Shown here piece after piece: positions 1 through 6,278 of a DNA stretch of 7,934 bases. How positions within the stretch are numbered: position 1 is the first letter of the stretch; each line of letters begins with the position of its first letter. Made by a program: the position numbers and the translations under genes. Source of the DNA: an uncultured Kroppenstedtia sp. (GTDB taxonomy: Bacteria > Bacillota > Bacilli > Thermoactinomycetales > DSM-45169); the NCBI GenBank assembly GCA_959600065.1, contig CAUGKZ010000060.1, positions 1-7,934 of the forward strand, read 5' to 3'. A model generated the notes under the pieces. The model searched no databases, was not told the DNA's origin, and was given only the letters and a program-made list of their open reading frames with translations.

Positions 1-8
1 CGCGGCGA

Positions 9-69
9 CAAGATCTATCTTATCATGCTCAGTTGTTCTTGTCAACAGCTTTTTTCTTTTTCTTTCGTC
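9..69 (-). promoter_or_regulatory. rRNA-type promoter P2 (downstream of the pair)
   Basis: Read on the minus strand there is a perfect -35 TTGACA (40-45), a 17-nt spacer and a -10 TAAGAT (17-22), with a likely start at G9 or the T before it. Upstream of the -35 the minus strand is almost pure A/G (49-66), like the UP elements that boost rRNA promoters. It is the second copy of a 99-bp-spaced pair. Tandem promoters of this kind precede rRNA operons in Bacillus, so a 16S rRNA gene probably starts beyond position 1; that gene is not in the window, so the rRNA assignment is inference. The promoter call itself rests on hexamers, spacing and UP-like tract that can be seen directly. Confidence 0.8.
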
Positions 70-107
70 TGCCTCGGACCGGCTCGGTCGAGCTGATCTC
101 GCGGCGA

Positions 108-168
108 CAAATATTAATTTAACACGATCCGCACTTAGGGTCAACAACTTTTTTTATAAAGATCTTTC
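108..168 (-). promoter_or_regulatory. rRNA-type promoter P1 (upstream of the pair)
   Basis: Minus strand: -35 TTGACC (139-144), 17-nt spacer, -10 TAAATT (116-121), likely start near G108. An A-rich tract (149-160) lies directly upstream as a UP-like element. It aligns without gaps to P2 at an offset of 99 bp, and the start-site block TTGTCGCCGCG (100-110) is identical in both (1-11). Each -10 matches consensus at only 4 of 6 positions, which is common in growth-rate-controlled rRNA promoters that rely on UP elements. The candidate start base is G in both, which fits the GTP-sensing rrn promoters described in B. subtilis; the actual start has not been measured here. Confidence 0.75.
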
Positions 169-506
169 ACCAGATGTGATGCCTCTACTCAGGGACATAT
201 TCCCGATAGGAAATCACCAAGCCAGTCCCTCTTTACTTTATGAAGATGAGAAATCCCACTCTTGCCAACTCAGGGTTTAATTGTGAGCACTTCACTGACT
301 AAGTACGGGAAGGACCCCAAGTCAGTCACAACCTAACTATGACTATGTAACCGGTTCGTTTCAGGGGTATCATGTCATTCAGTACCAATGAGAAAAGAAA
401 GTGAGGCCTGTGGGACCAGCGAAGATCCTTTGAATCCCCCGCTGTGCGTTTTTTTGCAAGCGGTCGGAGACGGTCCCATCGGCCTAATAGAGGGATCAGA
501 AACACC
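169..506. other. non-coding stretch between HAD-Nudix gene and rrn promoters
   Basis: No ORF with a credible start site or family resemblance was found here. The short ORFs in it have no ribosome binding site and overlap signals or the HAD-Nudix gene. It contains a 7-bp inverted repeat (ACTGACT 294-300 with AGTCAGT 320-326) with no T-tract on either strand, and imperfect hairpins around 417-463 with a T7 run at 449-455. No convincing minus-strand terminator follows the HAD-Nudix stop, so that transcript may run towards the rrn promoters. The stretch is probably the upstream flank of the rRNA operon. Confidence 0.5.
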
Positions 507-1757
507 CTAAGGGAAAATGCGAAAGGACTCCCCTGCAAAGGCATCCTCAATCCAGTCAGGATGCATCTTGAGTATGGGTTCGGGGAGCCTGTCCACTTCG
601 AAGTAGTTTACATCCAAGGTTTCGTCTCCTGTTGTGACAAGCGCCCCACCCACCCTTTCACAACGAAAGCAGGCGGTCACAAACTGAGCCGTTGCTCCAT
701 TTCGATAGGTGAATACTTGCGATTTTGGATCGGAATACAGACCGATCAACCGCTTCACTTCCACTTGCAATCCGGTCTCCTCACGAATCTCCCGCACGAT
801 CGCCTCTTCTACACTTTCTCCCCGCTCCACATGACCCGACGGGACAGCCCAGCACCCATTGTCTGCCCGCCTCATCAATAAGACTCTCCCGCGTTCATCC
901 ATGACAATGCCCGCCACTCCAGGCTTAATGTCATCCGGCCAAGGAAAATCCGGCGGGACCCAACGCTCCAACCGAATCTCCTCGTCTAAGAGCTTGCGAA
1001 GATGGGGAATCACTGCATCGGGCTTCCGATAGTCCTGAACAGAAGAATATCCGGCATAGGGCTCACTGGATATCAAGATAGCCGAGATGCCGATCCGGTG
1101 TGCGCCCACAATATCCGTATCAGGGGTATCCCCGAACATGATGGCCCGGGACTTCTCCACATGTTGCAGTGCTTTTTGAAACATATATGGATGAGGCTTT
1201 CCTACGATGTAAGGTGATTTGCCCGAAGCCATCCGGATCGCTTCCACGACGGTTCCCACCGCCATCCTGGGCCCATCGGGCCCTGGGCAGCTCCCATCCC
1301 CATTCGTGGCAATGAACGAGGCGCCATCCGCGATGCGCGTCACCGCGCTTTGGAGATCCCGTAATCTCAAATCGTCGCTCCAACCGACGACGACGGCCTC
1401 CGCATCGTTGACCTCCACAATGTCCAGTCCGACATCCCGGCATTCCTGCTTCAGATGCTCATCCCCGAGCACATAGACAGATCCCACCTGCTGTTCCTGC
1501 AGATGTTTTGCCGTTGCCCAGCCTGAGGAGATCACTTCATCCTCCAAGGCTTCAATTCCAAGGCGGTTCAGCCTAACTACGGTCTGCCTTCGTGTCATAC
1601 AAGGATTATTGGTCAGAAACCGGATCGTCTTACCTCGGGAACGCAGTTGTTTTAGTACTTTTACGGCCCCAGGCAGAGCCTTCGGGCCTACATAGATGAC
1701 ACCATCTAGATCAAACAAAAATACGTCAAACGCATCAAATAGTTTCGTTGGTTCCAT
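507..1757 (-). CDS. HAD-IIA (NagD-type) phosphatase fused to a Nudix hydrolase
   Basis: A 416-residue cytoplasmic protein with two complete enzyme domains. Residues about 8-255 are a HAD-IIA phosphatase: motif I DLDGV (D16 nucleophile, D18 general acid/base), motif II LTNN (48-51), the C2-cap stretch around ATNGD (150-154), motif III lysine in GKPHP (K187) and motif IV GDTPDTD (209-215). Residues about 278-400 are a Nudix domain with a perfect GX5EX7REUXEEXGU box running from G308 through E314 and R322-E323 to E326-E327 and L330. NagD-type phosphatases are usually about 255-270 residues, so the extra length is the Nudix domain. The ATG is preceded at 10 nt by GGAGGA (1768-1773). No partner gene is adjacent. 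A Nudix enzyme releases a phosphomonoester from a nucleoside diphosphate-linked compound and a HAD enzyme could dephosphorylate it, so sequential action is plausible but inferred; the substrate is unknown. All catalytic residues looked for are present in both halves. Confidence 0.92.
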   Translation of the reverse strand: MEPTKLFDAFDVFLFDLDGVIYVGPKALPGAVKVLKQLRSRGKTIRFLTNNPCMTRRQTVVRLNRLGIEALEDEVISSGWATAKHLQEQQVGSVYVLGDEHLKQECRDVGLDIVEVNDAEAVVVGWSDDLRLRDLQSAVTRIADGASFIATNGDGSCPGPDGPRMAVGTVVEAIRMASGKSPYIVGKPHPYMFQKALQHVEKSRAIMFGDTPDTDIVGAHRIGISAILISSEPYAGYSSVQDYRKPDAVIPHLRKLLDEEIRLERWVPPDFPWPDDIKPGVAGIVMDERGRVLLMRRADNGCWAVPSGHVERGESVEEAIVREIREETGLQVEVKRLIGLYSDPKSQVFTYRNGATAQFVTACFRCERVGGALVTTGDETLDVNYFEVDRLPEPILKMHPDWIEDAFAGESFRIFP

Positions 1758-2030
1758 CCCCGCTCACTCCTCCTCACCATCTCCCACTCGGTGGATCCTG
1801 GGTTGGGATGCACCTATCAGAATCCCACTCTAGAAGTATTATGATTTACATCGATCTGGGACGGTCTGAACAGGTTTTGTTCTGGCAAACCCACGCCCCT
1901 CCCTGTGGTGACTTTTTCACCATGCTTCTAGAGAGATAATACCTTCATAAACGTAGCATCCTTACCTATATTCTGCAAATTGGAACTCAAACCGTTCCCG
2001 ACCTGCCATTCGTTACTCAGGTGTTCCCAA
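1758..2030 (-). other. long leader/intergenic region before the HAD-Nudix gene
   Basis: About 270 bp without a gene separate the upstream terminator from the HAD-Nudix start. The short ORF reading rightwards here has no ribosome binding site. The notable content is the inverted-repeat structure at 1828-1933 (separate entry) and the GGAGGA ribosome binding site at 1768-1773. A -10-like CATAAT lies on the minus strand at 1838-1843, but no fitting -35 is found 16-18 bp upstream of it, so the promoter of the HAD-Nudix gene could not be placed. Confidence 0.5.
1828..1933 (-). ncRNA. candidate structured leader RNA (three-way junction)
   Basis: On the minus strand a perfect 9-bp stem (CTCTAGAAG 1933-1925 with CTTCTAGAG 1836-1828) encloses two further hairpins. 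One is ATGGTGA-side stem TGGTGA/TCACCA (1917-1922 with 1906-1911) with a 5-nt loop. The other is GAACA/TGTTC (1878-1882 with 1868-1872) with a 5-nt loop, extended by TGGG/CCCA (1890-1893 with 1857-1860). Together they form a possible three-way junction about 106 nt long, ending about 70 nt before the HAD-Nudix ATG. It resembles no riboswitch class I could match, and no terminator or clear RBS-masking stem follows. It may be a cis-regulatory RNA, a protein-binding site, or chance. Confidence 0.3.
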
Positions 2031-2060
2031 TATAAAAGATGCCCGTATCACTCGAGCATC
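2031..2060 (-). terminator. intrinsic terminator after the metallopeptidase gene
   Basis: Minus strand: GATGCTCG (2060-2053), 7-nt loop, CGGGCATC (2045-2038), an 8-bp stem with one G-U pair, followed by TTTTATATT (2037-2029). It lies about 80 bp past the metallopeptidase stop codon and separates that gene from the HAD-Nudix gene. Confidence 0.7.
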
Positions 2061-2139
2061 CAGCAGAACAGACCCATTGAATTACAAAGATGGGGTCGAC
2101 ATAGCGATTGATGCAATCCTTTCACGGAAAAGGGGTGAT

Positions 2140-3330
2140 CTATGGATGCGACGGAGGATGGTCCTTTCCTTTCCCTTTTTGCAGTTGCCGCAACCAATCC
2201 CGTTCCAATTCCGTCAGGGATTTCCCCAAGGTTTTTTTCAGAGCAGCCTCGGTCCGTCGGTTGGTCAAAGAGAGCTTGCCGATGGTGTCCCGATCTTCCT
2301 CCGGACTGAGTTGCAACACGGAAAACAGGCGTTTCACTTTTTCCTCTCCGTAAGTTTCCATCAAAAACCGGAACACTTGATAACACTGAGTGTAGTAGGC
2401 CGTCGCCTCCTGGTCTCCCATCTGTTCCAGATTGGCCTTCGTCAGTTGCGACAAGGACCAGCGAGGACGTTCCTTATTAGATTCCTCCCGGTTGTGCAAC
2501 CCTGGCAACAAGTGGGATTGAAAATATTCTGCGGCACCTTCTTGCAACCAGTAGGCGGCATTATCCCCGGTCATCTCACTGACCATCAGATGAGTTACTT
2601 CATGAACGACCCCAGAGGAGATCAACTGCCGCTCCGTTCCACGGGCTCCGATCAGCTTGATAGACTCTCCCGCCTCATGCCAGCCTCCCGCCCATGGAGG
2701 GAGGGAAAGTTTGACCGACTGTCGGAACCAATCCGGTCGATGATAGATTTTCACTTCCACCAGATGCTTCGGCATCCAACCCATTTCTCGTTTTAATTCC
2801 TGAATCGCTTTATGTCCCGTCTCCAGGGCGATCGCCGCCTGATCAGCCAGACCGGTGTCCGAGTAGCGAACGGTGACATCGCCGCGGGTCAGATGGTGAA
2901 GGGGAAAATCAGCATCCTTCCACCCGGCGGCTGTCTCCTGAAACAGGACGGGGTACTTGAGGGTGAAGGTGTTCCCTTTCCGGGTATAACGCTGTTCCAT
3001 CCACACTCGAATCTGATGCTCTTTCCAGGGAATCATGGAGATGACTCGCAACCGGTAGGATCCGGGATCTATCCATTGCACCGCATCATCAAACCAACGT
3101 TTTTGCTCTTGAATATAGGTTTTCATCTCCGGATGGAGACGGCTTAAAAAAAGCTTTTGATCCCTTTGGTTGACTGCATCCTGCTTTTCCTGAATCACAT
3201 GGCGGATCTGCATCTGAGCCTCAGGCTCACTGCCGTGGACTTTTCGCGAAAGGGATCCCGCCCCTCCCGACAAAACCATGCCGATCACCAGCAAAAGCAC
3301 CAGTATCCGTATGGATCCCTTTCGTATCAA
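2140..3330 (-). CDS. exported/anchored peptidase-MA type HEXXH metallopeptidase
   Basis: With the TTG start chosen here the protein has 396 residues. Residues about 6-25 form one hydrophobic segment after RKGSIR, a signal peptide or N-terminal anchor without a lipobox cysteine, so the enzyme works outside the membrane. Residues about 37-142 look like an NTF2/SnoaL-type alpha+beta region. The C-terminal half is a gluzincin-like peptidase: HEVTH (243-247, zinc ligands H243 and H247, catalytic E244) followed by WLQEGAAEYF with E264 as the likely third ligand. Start choice: GGAGGT (3338-3343) sits 7 nt before this TTG but only 1 nt before the ATG at 3336; the next in-frame ATG (3384) has no ribosome binding site. 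The gene stands alone, with its own terminator downstream. The substrate is unknown; peptidase-MA proteins in Bacillales are largely uncharacterised. The final residues KGKGKDHPPSHP are a polar, probably disordered tail. Confidence 0.85.
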   Translation of the reverse strand: MIRKGSIRILVLLLVIGMVLSGGAGSLSRKVHGSEPEAQMQIRHVIQEKQDAVNQRDQKLFLSRLHPEMKTYIQEQKRWFDDAVQWIDPGSYRLRVISMIPWKEHQIRVWMEQRYTRKGNTFTLKYPVLFQETAAGWKDADFPLHHLTRGDVTVRYSDTGLADQAAIALETGHKAIQELKREMGWMPKHLVEVKIYHRPDWFRQSVKLSLPPWAGGWHEAGESIKLIGARGTERQLISSGVVHEVTHLMVSEMTGDNAAYWLQEGAAEYFQSHLLPGLHNREESNKERPRWSLSQLTKANLEQMGDQEATAYYTQCYQVFRFLMETYGEEKVKRLFSVLQLSPEEDRDTIGKLSLTNRRTEAALKKTLGKSLTELERDWLRQLQKGKGKDHPPSHP

Positions 3331-3337
3331 TGGCATG

Positions 3338-3343
3338 ACCTCC
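3338..3343 (-). promoter_or_regulatory. ribosome binding site that selects a TTG start
   Basis: GGAGGT on the minus strand lies 7 nt upstream of TTG 3330, the usual spacing. The in-frame ATG between them is only 1 nt from the site and so unlikely to be used. Confidence 0.7.
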
Positions 3344-3356
3344 AGGGAAAGCGATA

Positions 3357-3384
3357 ATGATAGGATCAGATCGTGTCTGGTCAT
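3357..3384 (-). promoter_or_regulatory. possible promoter of the metallopeptidase gene
   Basis: Minus strand: ATGACC (3379-3384, 4 of 6 matches to TTGACA), 16-nt spacer, TATCAT (3357-3362, 5 of 6 to TATAAT). The -10 lies 13 nt before the GGAGGT ribosome binding site, giving a very short leader. Placement is plausible and the score modest. Confidence 0.3.
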
Positions 3385-3474
3385 TCAGTTACAATGCGAA
3401 GAGGAAGATAGGCTGGATCTGACACATCTTAGTTTCGCTCAAATCAATACCCCTTTATGCATCTAAAAACCATG

Positions 3475-3500
3475 AAAAAAGGGAGCCCTTCGGCTCCCTT
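3475..3500 (-). terminator. intrinsic terminator of the gntR operon
   Basis: Minus strand: AAGGGAGCC (3500-3492), GAAG loop (3491-3488), GGCTCCC (3487-3481), then six T (3480-3475). A GC-rich stem with a 4-nt loop and a T-run, 15 bp past the stop of the NRAMP-like gene, closes the four-gene unit. Confidence 0.92.
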
Positions 3501-3514
3501 TCCTTGAAGATCCA

Positions 3515-4738
3515 TTATTTGTTCCACAGATCAGCGATTCCCTGCAAAGAGAACCAGCCGGCGACCAAGGTGACCACCACAGCGAGGATCCCTAGCAGTA
3601 TCAGCCAAGTGGGGTGATGATAATCCCCCACCACTTCTCGCTTCCTGGATGCCAACAGGATCGATCCCAGTGTCAGCGGGAGGATCAAACCATTCAAAGA
3701 TCCTGCGATTACCAAAATGTTCACCGGTTGACCCACGACTGCGAAAATCAATGTGGAAAAGGCAATGAAAGCGATGATAATCCAATTGTTGTATTTCTCA
3801 ATGGATCGATGAAAGGATCGCAAAAAGGAGACACTGGTATAAGCACATCCGATCACCGAGGTCATCGCCGCTGAAAAAAGCACGATCCCGAAGATTTTAT
3901 AACCTACATCTCCCAGTGCGATTTGAAAGACCGATGCTGCCGGATTGCCTGGATTGAGCGTATATCCGGCGGCAACCACACCGAGTACAGCCAGGAACAG
4001 AAAGATACGCATGATACCCGTCGTCAAAACGCCGAGGTTGGCCGCTTTGCTGACAAAAGGAACGTACTTCTTACCGACAACTCCAGCATCGACCAGACGA
4101 TGTCCCCCTGCAAAGGTGATATACCCACCCACGGTTCCCCCGACCAGCGTAATCATCGGTAATAGAAGAGCTCCGTAATCATCTGGGAGGATGGATTTCA
4201 CTAGGGCGTCACCTGCTGGCGGATGAGTGGAGAACATCACGTAACCAACCATCACCAGCATGAGAGCCCCCAATGCCTGAGCCACGATATCCATCGCTTT
4301 TCCCGCATCCTTCAAACTGAATATGATGATGGCGAGAATGCCTGTGATCACGGCTCCGGTCACCGGCGAGATCCCGAAGAGGACATTGAGGCCTAGCCCC
4401 GCCCCAGCCACATTTCCGATATTAAAGGCCAATCCCCCGAAAACGATCAAAACGGCGATCACCGAGCCCAGACCAGGCAGCACCATATTGGCCACATCCT
4501 GCCCCCGCTTCCCTGAAACGGTGATGATCCGCCAGATATTCAATTGGGCACCGATATCAATAATGAGTGAGGCCAAGATCGCAAAAGCGAAATTGGCTGC
4601 AAATTGTTCTGTAAAAACAGCCGTTTGTGTCAAAAAAGCCGGACCGATGGAGGAGGTGGCCATCAGGAAAATGGCTCCCCACATCAACCGCTGATTCGCT
4701 TTGGGATCTGACCCGGATGAGGTATTCAGTTGATTCAT
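3515..4738 (-). CDS. NRAMP-like membrane transporter lacking the metal-site motifs
   Basis: A 407-residue inner-membrane protein with about 11 hydrophobic segments (starting near residues 19, 48, 91, 118, 150, 187, 235, 269, 319, 338 and 376), the topology and length of NRAMP transporters (LeuT fold). Segment 1 keeps the GPxFL start (32-36) but has TEQF (43-46) where metal-transporting NRAMPs have DPGN. In segment 6 the MPH motif is replaced by a glycine-rich stretch, GGTVGGY (200-206). The metal-coordinating Asp, Asn and Met are therefore missing, so manganese or iron transport is unlikely. Similar motif-poor relatives such as B. subtilis YcsG sit among amide/lactam-metabolism genes, which suggests a small organic substrate; that is inference. 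ATG with GGAGGG at 6 nt spacing; it starts 28 nt after the DUF2848 stop and is the last gene of the operon. An automated pipeline may label it a divalent-metal transporter, which the motifs do not support. Confidence 0.88.
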   Translation of the reverse strand: MNQLNTSSGSDPKANQRLMWGAIFLMATSSIGPAFLTQTAVFTEQFAANFAFAILASLIIDIGAQLNIWRIITVSGKRGQDVANMVLPGLGSVIAVLIVFGGLAFNIGNVAGAGLGLNVLFGISPVTGAVITGILAIIIFSLKDAGKAMDIVAQALGALMLVMVGYVMFSTHPPAGDALVKSILPDDYGALLLPMITLVGGTVGGYITFAGGHRLVDAGVVGKKYVPFVSKAANLGVLTTGIMRIFLFLAVLGVVAAGYTLNPGNPAASVFQIALGDVGYKIFGIVLFSAAMTSVIGCAYTSVSFLRSFHRSIEKYNNWIIIAFIAFSTLIFAVVGQPVNILVIAGSLNGLILPLTLGSILLASRKREVVGDYHHPTWLILLGILAVVVTLVAGWFSLQGIADLWNK

Positions 4739-4766
4739 GTCCGGCCCTCCATTCTTGCTGTAGGAT

Positions 4767-5451
4767 TTACTCTATAGGTGCAGATAGCAGGTCTACCTCA
4801 TATTGATGCTGGATCACCCGGTTCAACACCGGATCCCGCATTTCAAACTCATACCTTTCCGCAAATGTCAGCGACTTGGCCACGGTGTTGATCGTAGCGG
4901 AGAAAAACAAATTCCCCTCTTCCTCCACATTCATCTGTGCAAAAAGTTCTTGCCATTGTTCCGGAGTCATCAAGTCTGCACAGCTTCCTTTTTGATACAG
5001 TTGCCGTTCTCCCTCCGCAGTCACCCAACAGTTCCAGCTGCTCCCAATGATCTTTCACATCTTTCAAGCGCCAATCATCTTGAGCAATGATATTGGGGTA
5101 AGCTTGTTTTGACATGGGAACATTGAATGTCTCCAACTTCCGATCCGTATGATCACTTCCCACCGTGACAAACCATTCCCCTTGGGCCCGGATGAGAACA
5201 TATTCGATCTCTCCGCTTGTTTCCTGATGCTGTACCTGAATGCGATCCGTAGTCGTCGGCAAATAATCCGCAATCGGATACAGAGTGGGGGTGGTTGATG
5301 GGACGGGAACCCCCAGTTTCGCCAGTTCATCGATATGTTCCTGTACTTTTTCCTGGTCGCTTCCGGCATAACCAGCGTTAAACACATGATTTGCAAGCAG
5401 CTCGATCGTTTCATCAGTTCCTTGTACATTGAGAATCAATTTGTTTTCCAA
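4767..5451 (-). pseudogene. DUF2848 (FAH-like) gene broken by a frameshift
   Basis: Two overlapping reading frames together encode one DUF2848-family protein of about 228 residues. The N-terminal frame (5451 to about 5030) contains the conserved STTP and GSDHTDRK stretches. The C-terminal frame (about 5030 to 4767) continues with WVTAEGERQLYQKG and EMRDPVLNR. The first frame alone runs on to 4849 with unrelated sequence. The combined length is three times a whole number plus one, so one base is extra or two (or five) are missing, around 5025-5040 near a GGG run and CTG repeats. The TTG start at 5451 is supported by GGAGG (5460-5464) 8 nt upstream; an in-frame ATG at 5517 would overlap the preceding gene by 41 bp and has a weak ribosome binding site. 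DUF2848 proteins belong with the fumarylacetoacetate-hydrolase-like fold and are uncharacterised. Cause: true mutation, sequencing error, or recoding; the sequence cannot decide. Confidence 0.85.
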
Positions 5452-5459
5452 TTGAACAG

Positions 5460-5464
5460 CCTCC
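5460..5464 (-). promoter_or_regulatory. ribosome binding site that selects a TTG start for DUF2848
   Basis: GGAGG on the minus strand lies 8 nt before TTG 5451. It moves the start 66 nt downstream of the longest-ORF ATG and leaves a normal 25-nt gap after the hydrolase stop codon. Confidence 0.7.
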
Positions 5465-5476
5465 AAATCAAGGAAT

Positions 5477-6262
5477 TCAGTAAAGTTCGGGCATTCTACT
5501 GTCAAATACGGGGACATCTTTTCTCACTTGGGAGACCAGTTCCAGGGAGAGCTCCCCTGTCAAGGTCTCTTCCTGATCTTTGCTACCTGATTCCAGCACA
5601 TTTCCCCATGGGTCGATGATCATTGAAGTTCCAGCAAAATCGACTCCGTCCTGTAAACCGACGGAATTGCAAGAGACGACGAACATCTGATTCTCGATCG
5701 CCCGGGCCATTTGTAGAGTTTTCCAATGATCCAATCTGGCGGTCGGCCATTCGGCAACGACGTGAAGAACCTCCACCCCCTCCAGAGCCAGCTTTCTCGC
5801 CAGCTCCGGAAAGCGCAAGTCATAACAGATGATCAGCCCCATCTTTACTCCATCCAGTTCAAATACCTCGACCCCCTTCTCACCTCCCTTTAAATACCGG
5901 GGTTCATCCAGCATCGGAACCAGATGGATCTTGTCATACTGATGGATCAACGTACCACCACGATTCACAACCAGGGCTGTGTTGTAAAAACCTTGTCCTT
6001 TATAGTTGGCAACCGAGCCGCCAATCATGTGAACACTGTATTCTTTGGCCAAGGATTGCAAGAACGAAAGGGTAGGCTCCCCGTTTCGATCTGCCACCTC
6101 CTCCAATTGCGGCAAGGTATAGGCAGTGGTCCACATCTCAGGCAACACCACCACATCCGGTTTCTCCACCTGGGCCACCTGGTCCAACCAGGCCCGTACT
6201 TTGTCGCGGTTTTTCTCAGGATCTCCCATGGCAATATTCATTTGATAGATCGCGTATTTCAC
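5477..6262 (-). CDS. nitrilase-superfamily carbon-nitrogen hydrolase (omega-amidase-like)
   Basis: A 261-residue cytoplasmic enzyme covering the whole nitrilase domain. The catalytic set is intact: E42 in LPEMW, K111 in YDKIHL, E120 in LDEPRY and nucleophile C146 in IICYDLRFPE. It resembles Nit2/omega-amidase and B. subtilis MtnU (shared LPE-WTT-Y, ICYD-RFPE, AEWP--RLDHWK and ARAIENQ stretches, from memory). Those enzymes hydrolyse terminal amides of 2-oxo acids such as 2-oxoglutaramate. No methionine-salvage genes are nearby, so a dedicated role with its operon partners is more likely and the mtnU symbol is withheld. The start is GTG at 6262 with GGGAGG 9 nt upstream, matching where homologues begin (MKY versus MKW). 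It begins 16 nt after the regulator's stop and ends 25 nt before the DUF2848 TTG, indicating co-transcription. Confidence 0.93.
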   Translation of the reverse strand: MKYAIYQMNIAMGDPEKNRDKVRAWLDQVAQVEKPDVVVLPEMWTTAYTLPQLEEVADRNGEPTLSFLQSLAKEYSVHMIGGSVANYKGQGFYNTALVVNRGGTLIHQYDKIHLVPMLDEPRYLKGGEKGVEVFELDGVKMGLIICYDLRFPELARKLALEGVEVLHVVAEWPTARLDHWKTLQMARAIENQMFVVSCNSVGLQDGVDFAGTSMIIDPWGNVLESGSKDQEETLTGELSLELVSQVRKDVPVFDSRMPELY

Positions 6263-6278
6263 TTCCGATTCCCTCCCA

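Noticed and set aside
1..155. The 99-bp direct repeat as a CRISPR, attachment site or tandem repeat array
   Set aside because: There are only two copies, and the conserved blocks coincide with -35, -10 and start-site positions of promoters.
294..326. Inverted repeat ACTGACT/AGTCAGT as a terminator
   Set aside because: The loop is 19 nt and no T-run follows on either strand.
417..455. Plus-strand terminator-like hairpin (CAGCG/CGCTG) followed by T7
   Set aside because: The stem is short with an internal loop, the T-run is displaced by 4 nt, and no plus-strand gene needs a terminator here.
444..881. Plus-strand ORF of 145 codons
   Set aside because: It lies mostly antisense to the Nudix domain, has no ribosome binding site and shows low-complexity shadow composition.
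2077..2796. Plus-strand ORF of 239 codons opposite the metallopeptidase gene
   Set aside because: It is the mirror of a gene with clear HEXXH motifs, has no ribosome binding site and resembles no known family.
4323..4694. Plus-strand ORF of 123 codons opposite the NRAMP-like gene
   Set aside because: Its proline- and alanine-rich composition is typical of an antisense shadow of a membrane protein; there is no start signal.
5452..5517. ATG at 5517 as the DUF2848 start, giving a 41-bp overlap with the hydrolase gene
   Set aside because: It has only a weak ribosome binding site, and TTG 5451 has GGAGG at 8 nt and starts just before the part that looks like the family.
5477..6262. Naming the hydrolase mtnU
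   Set aside because: It resembles MtnU, but no methionine-salvage gene is nearby and the operon context points to another pathway.
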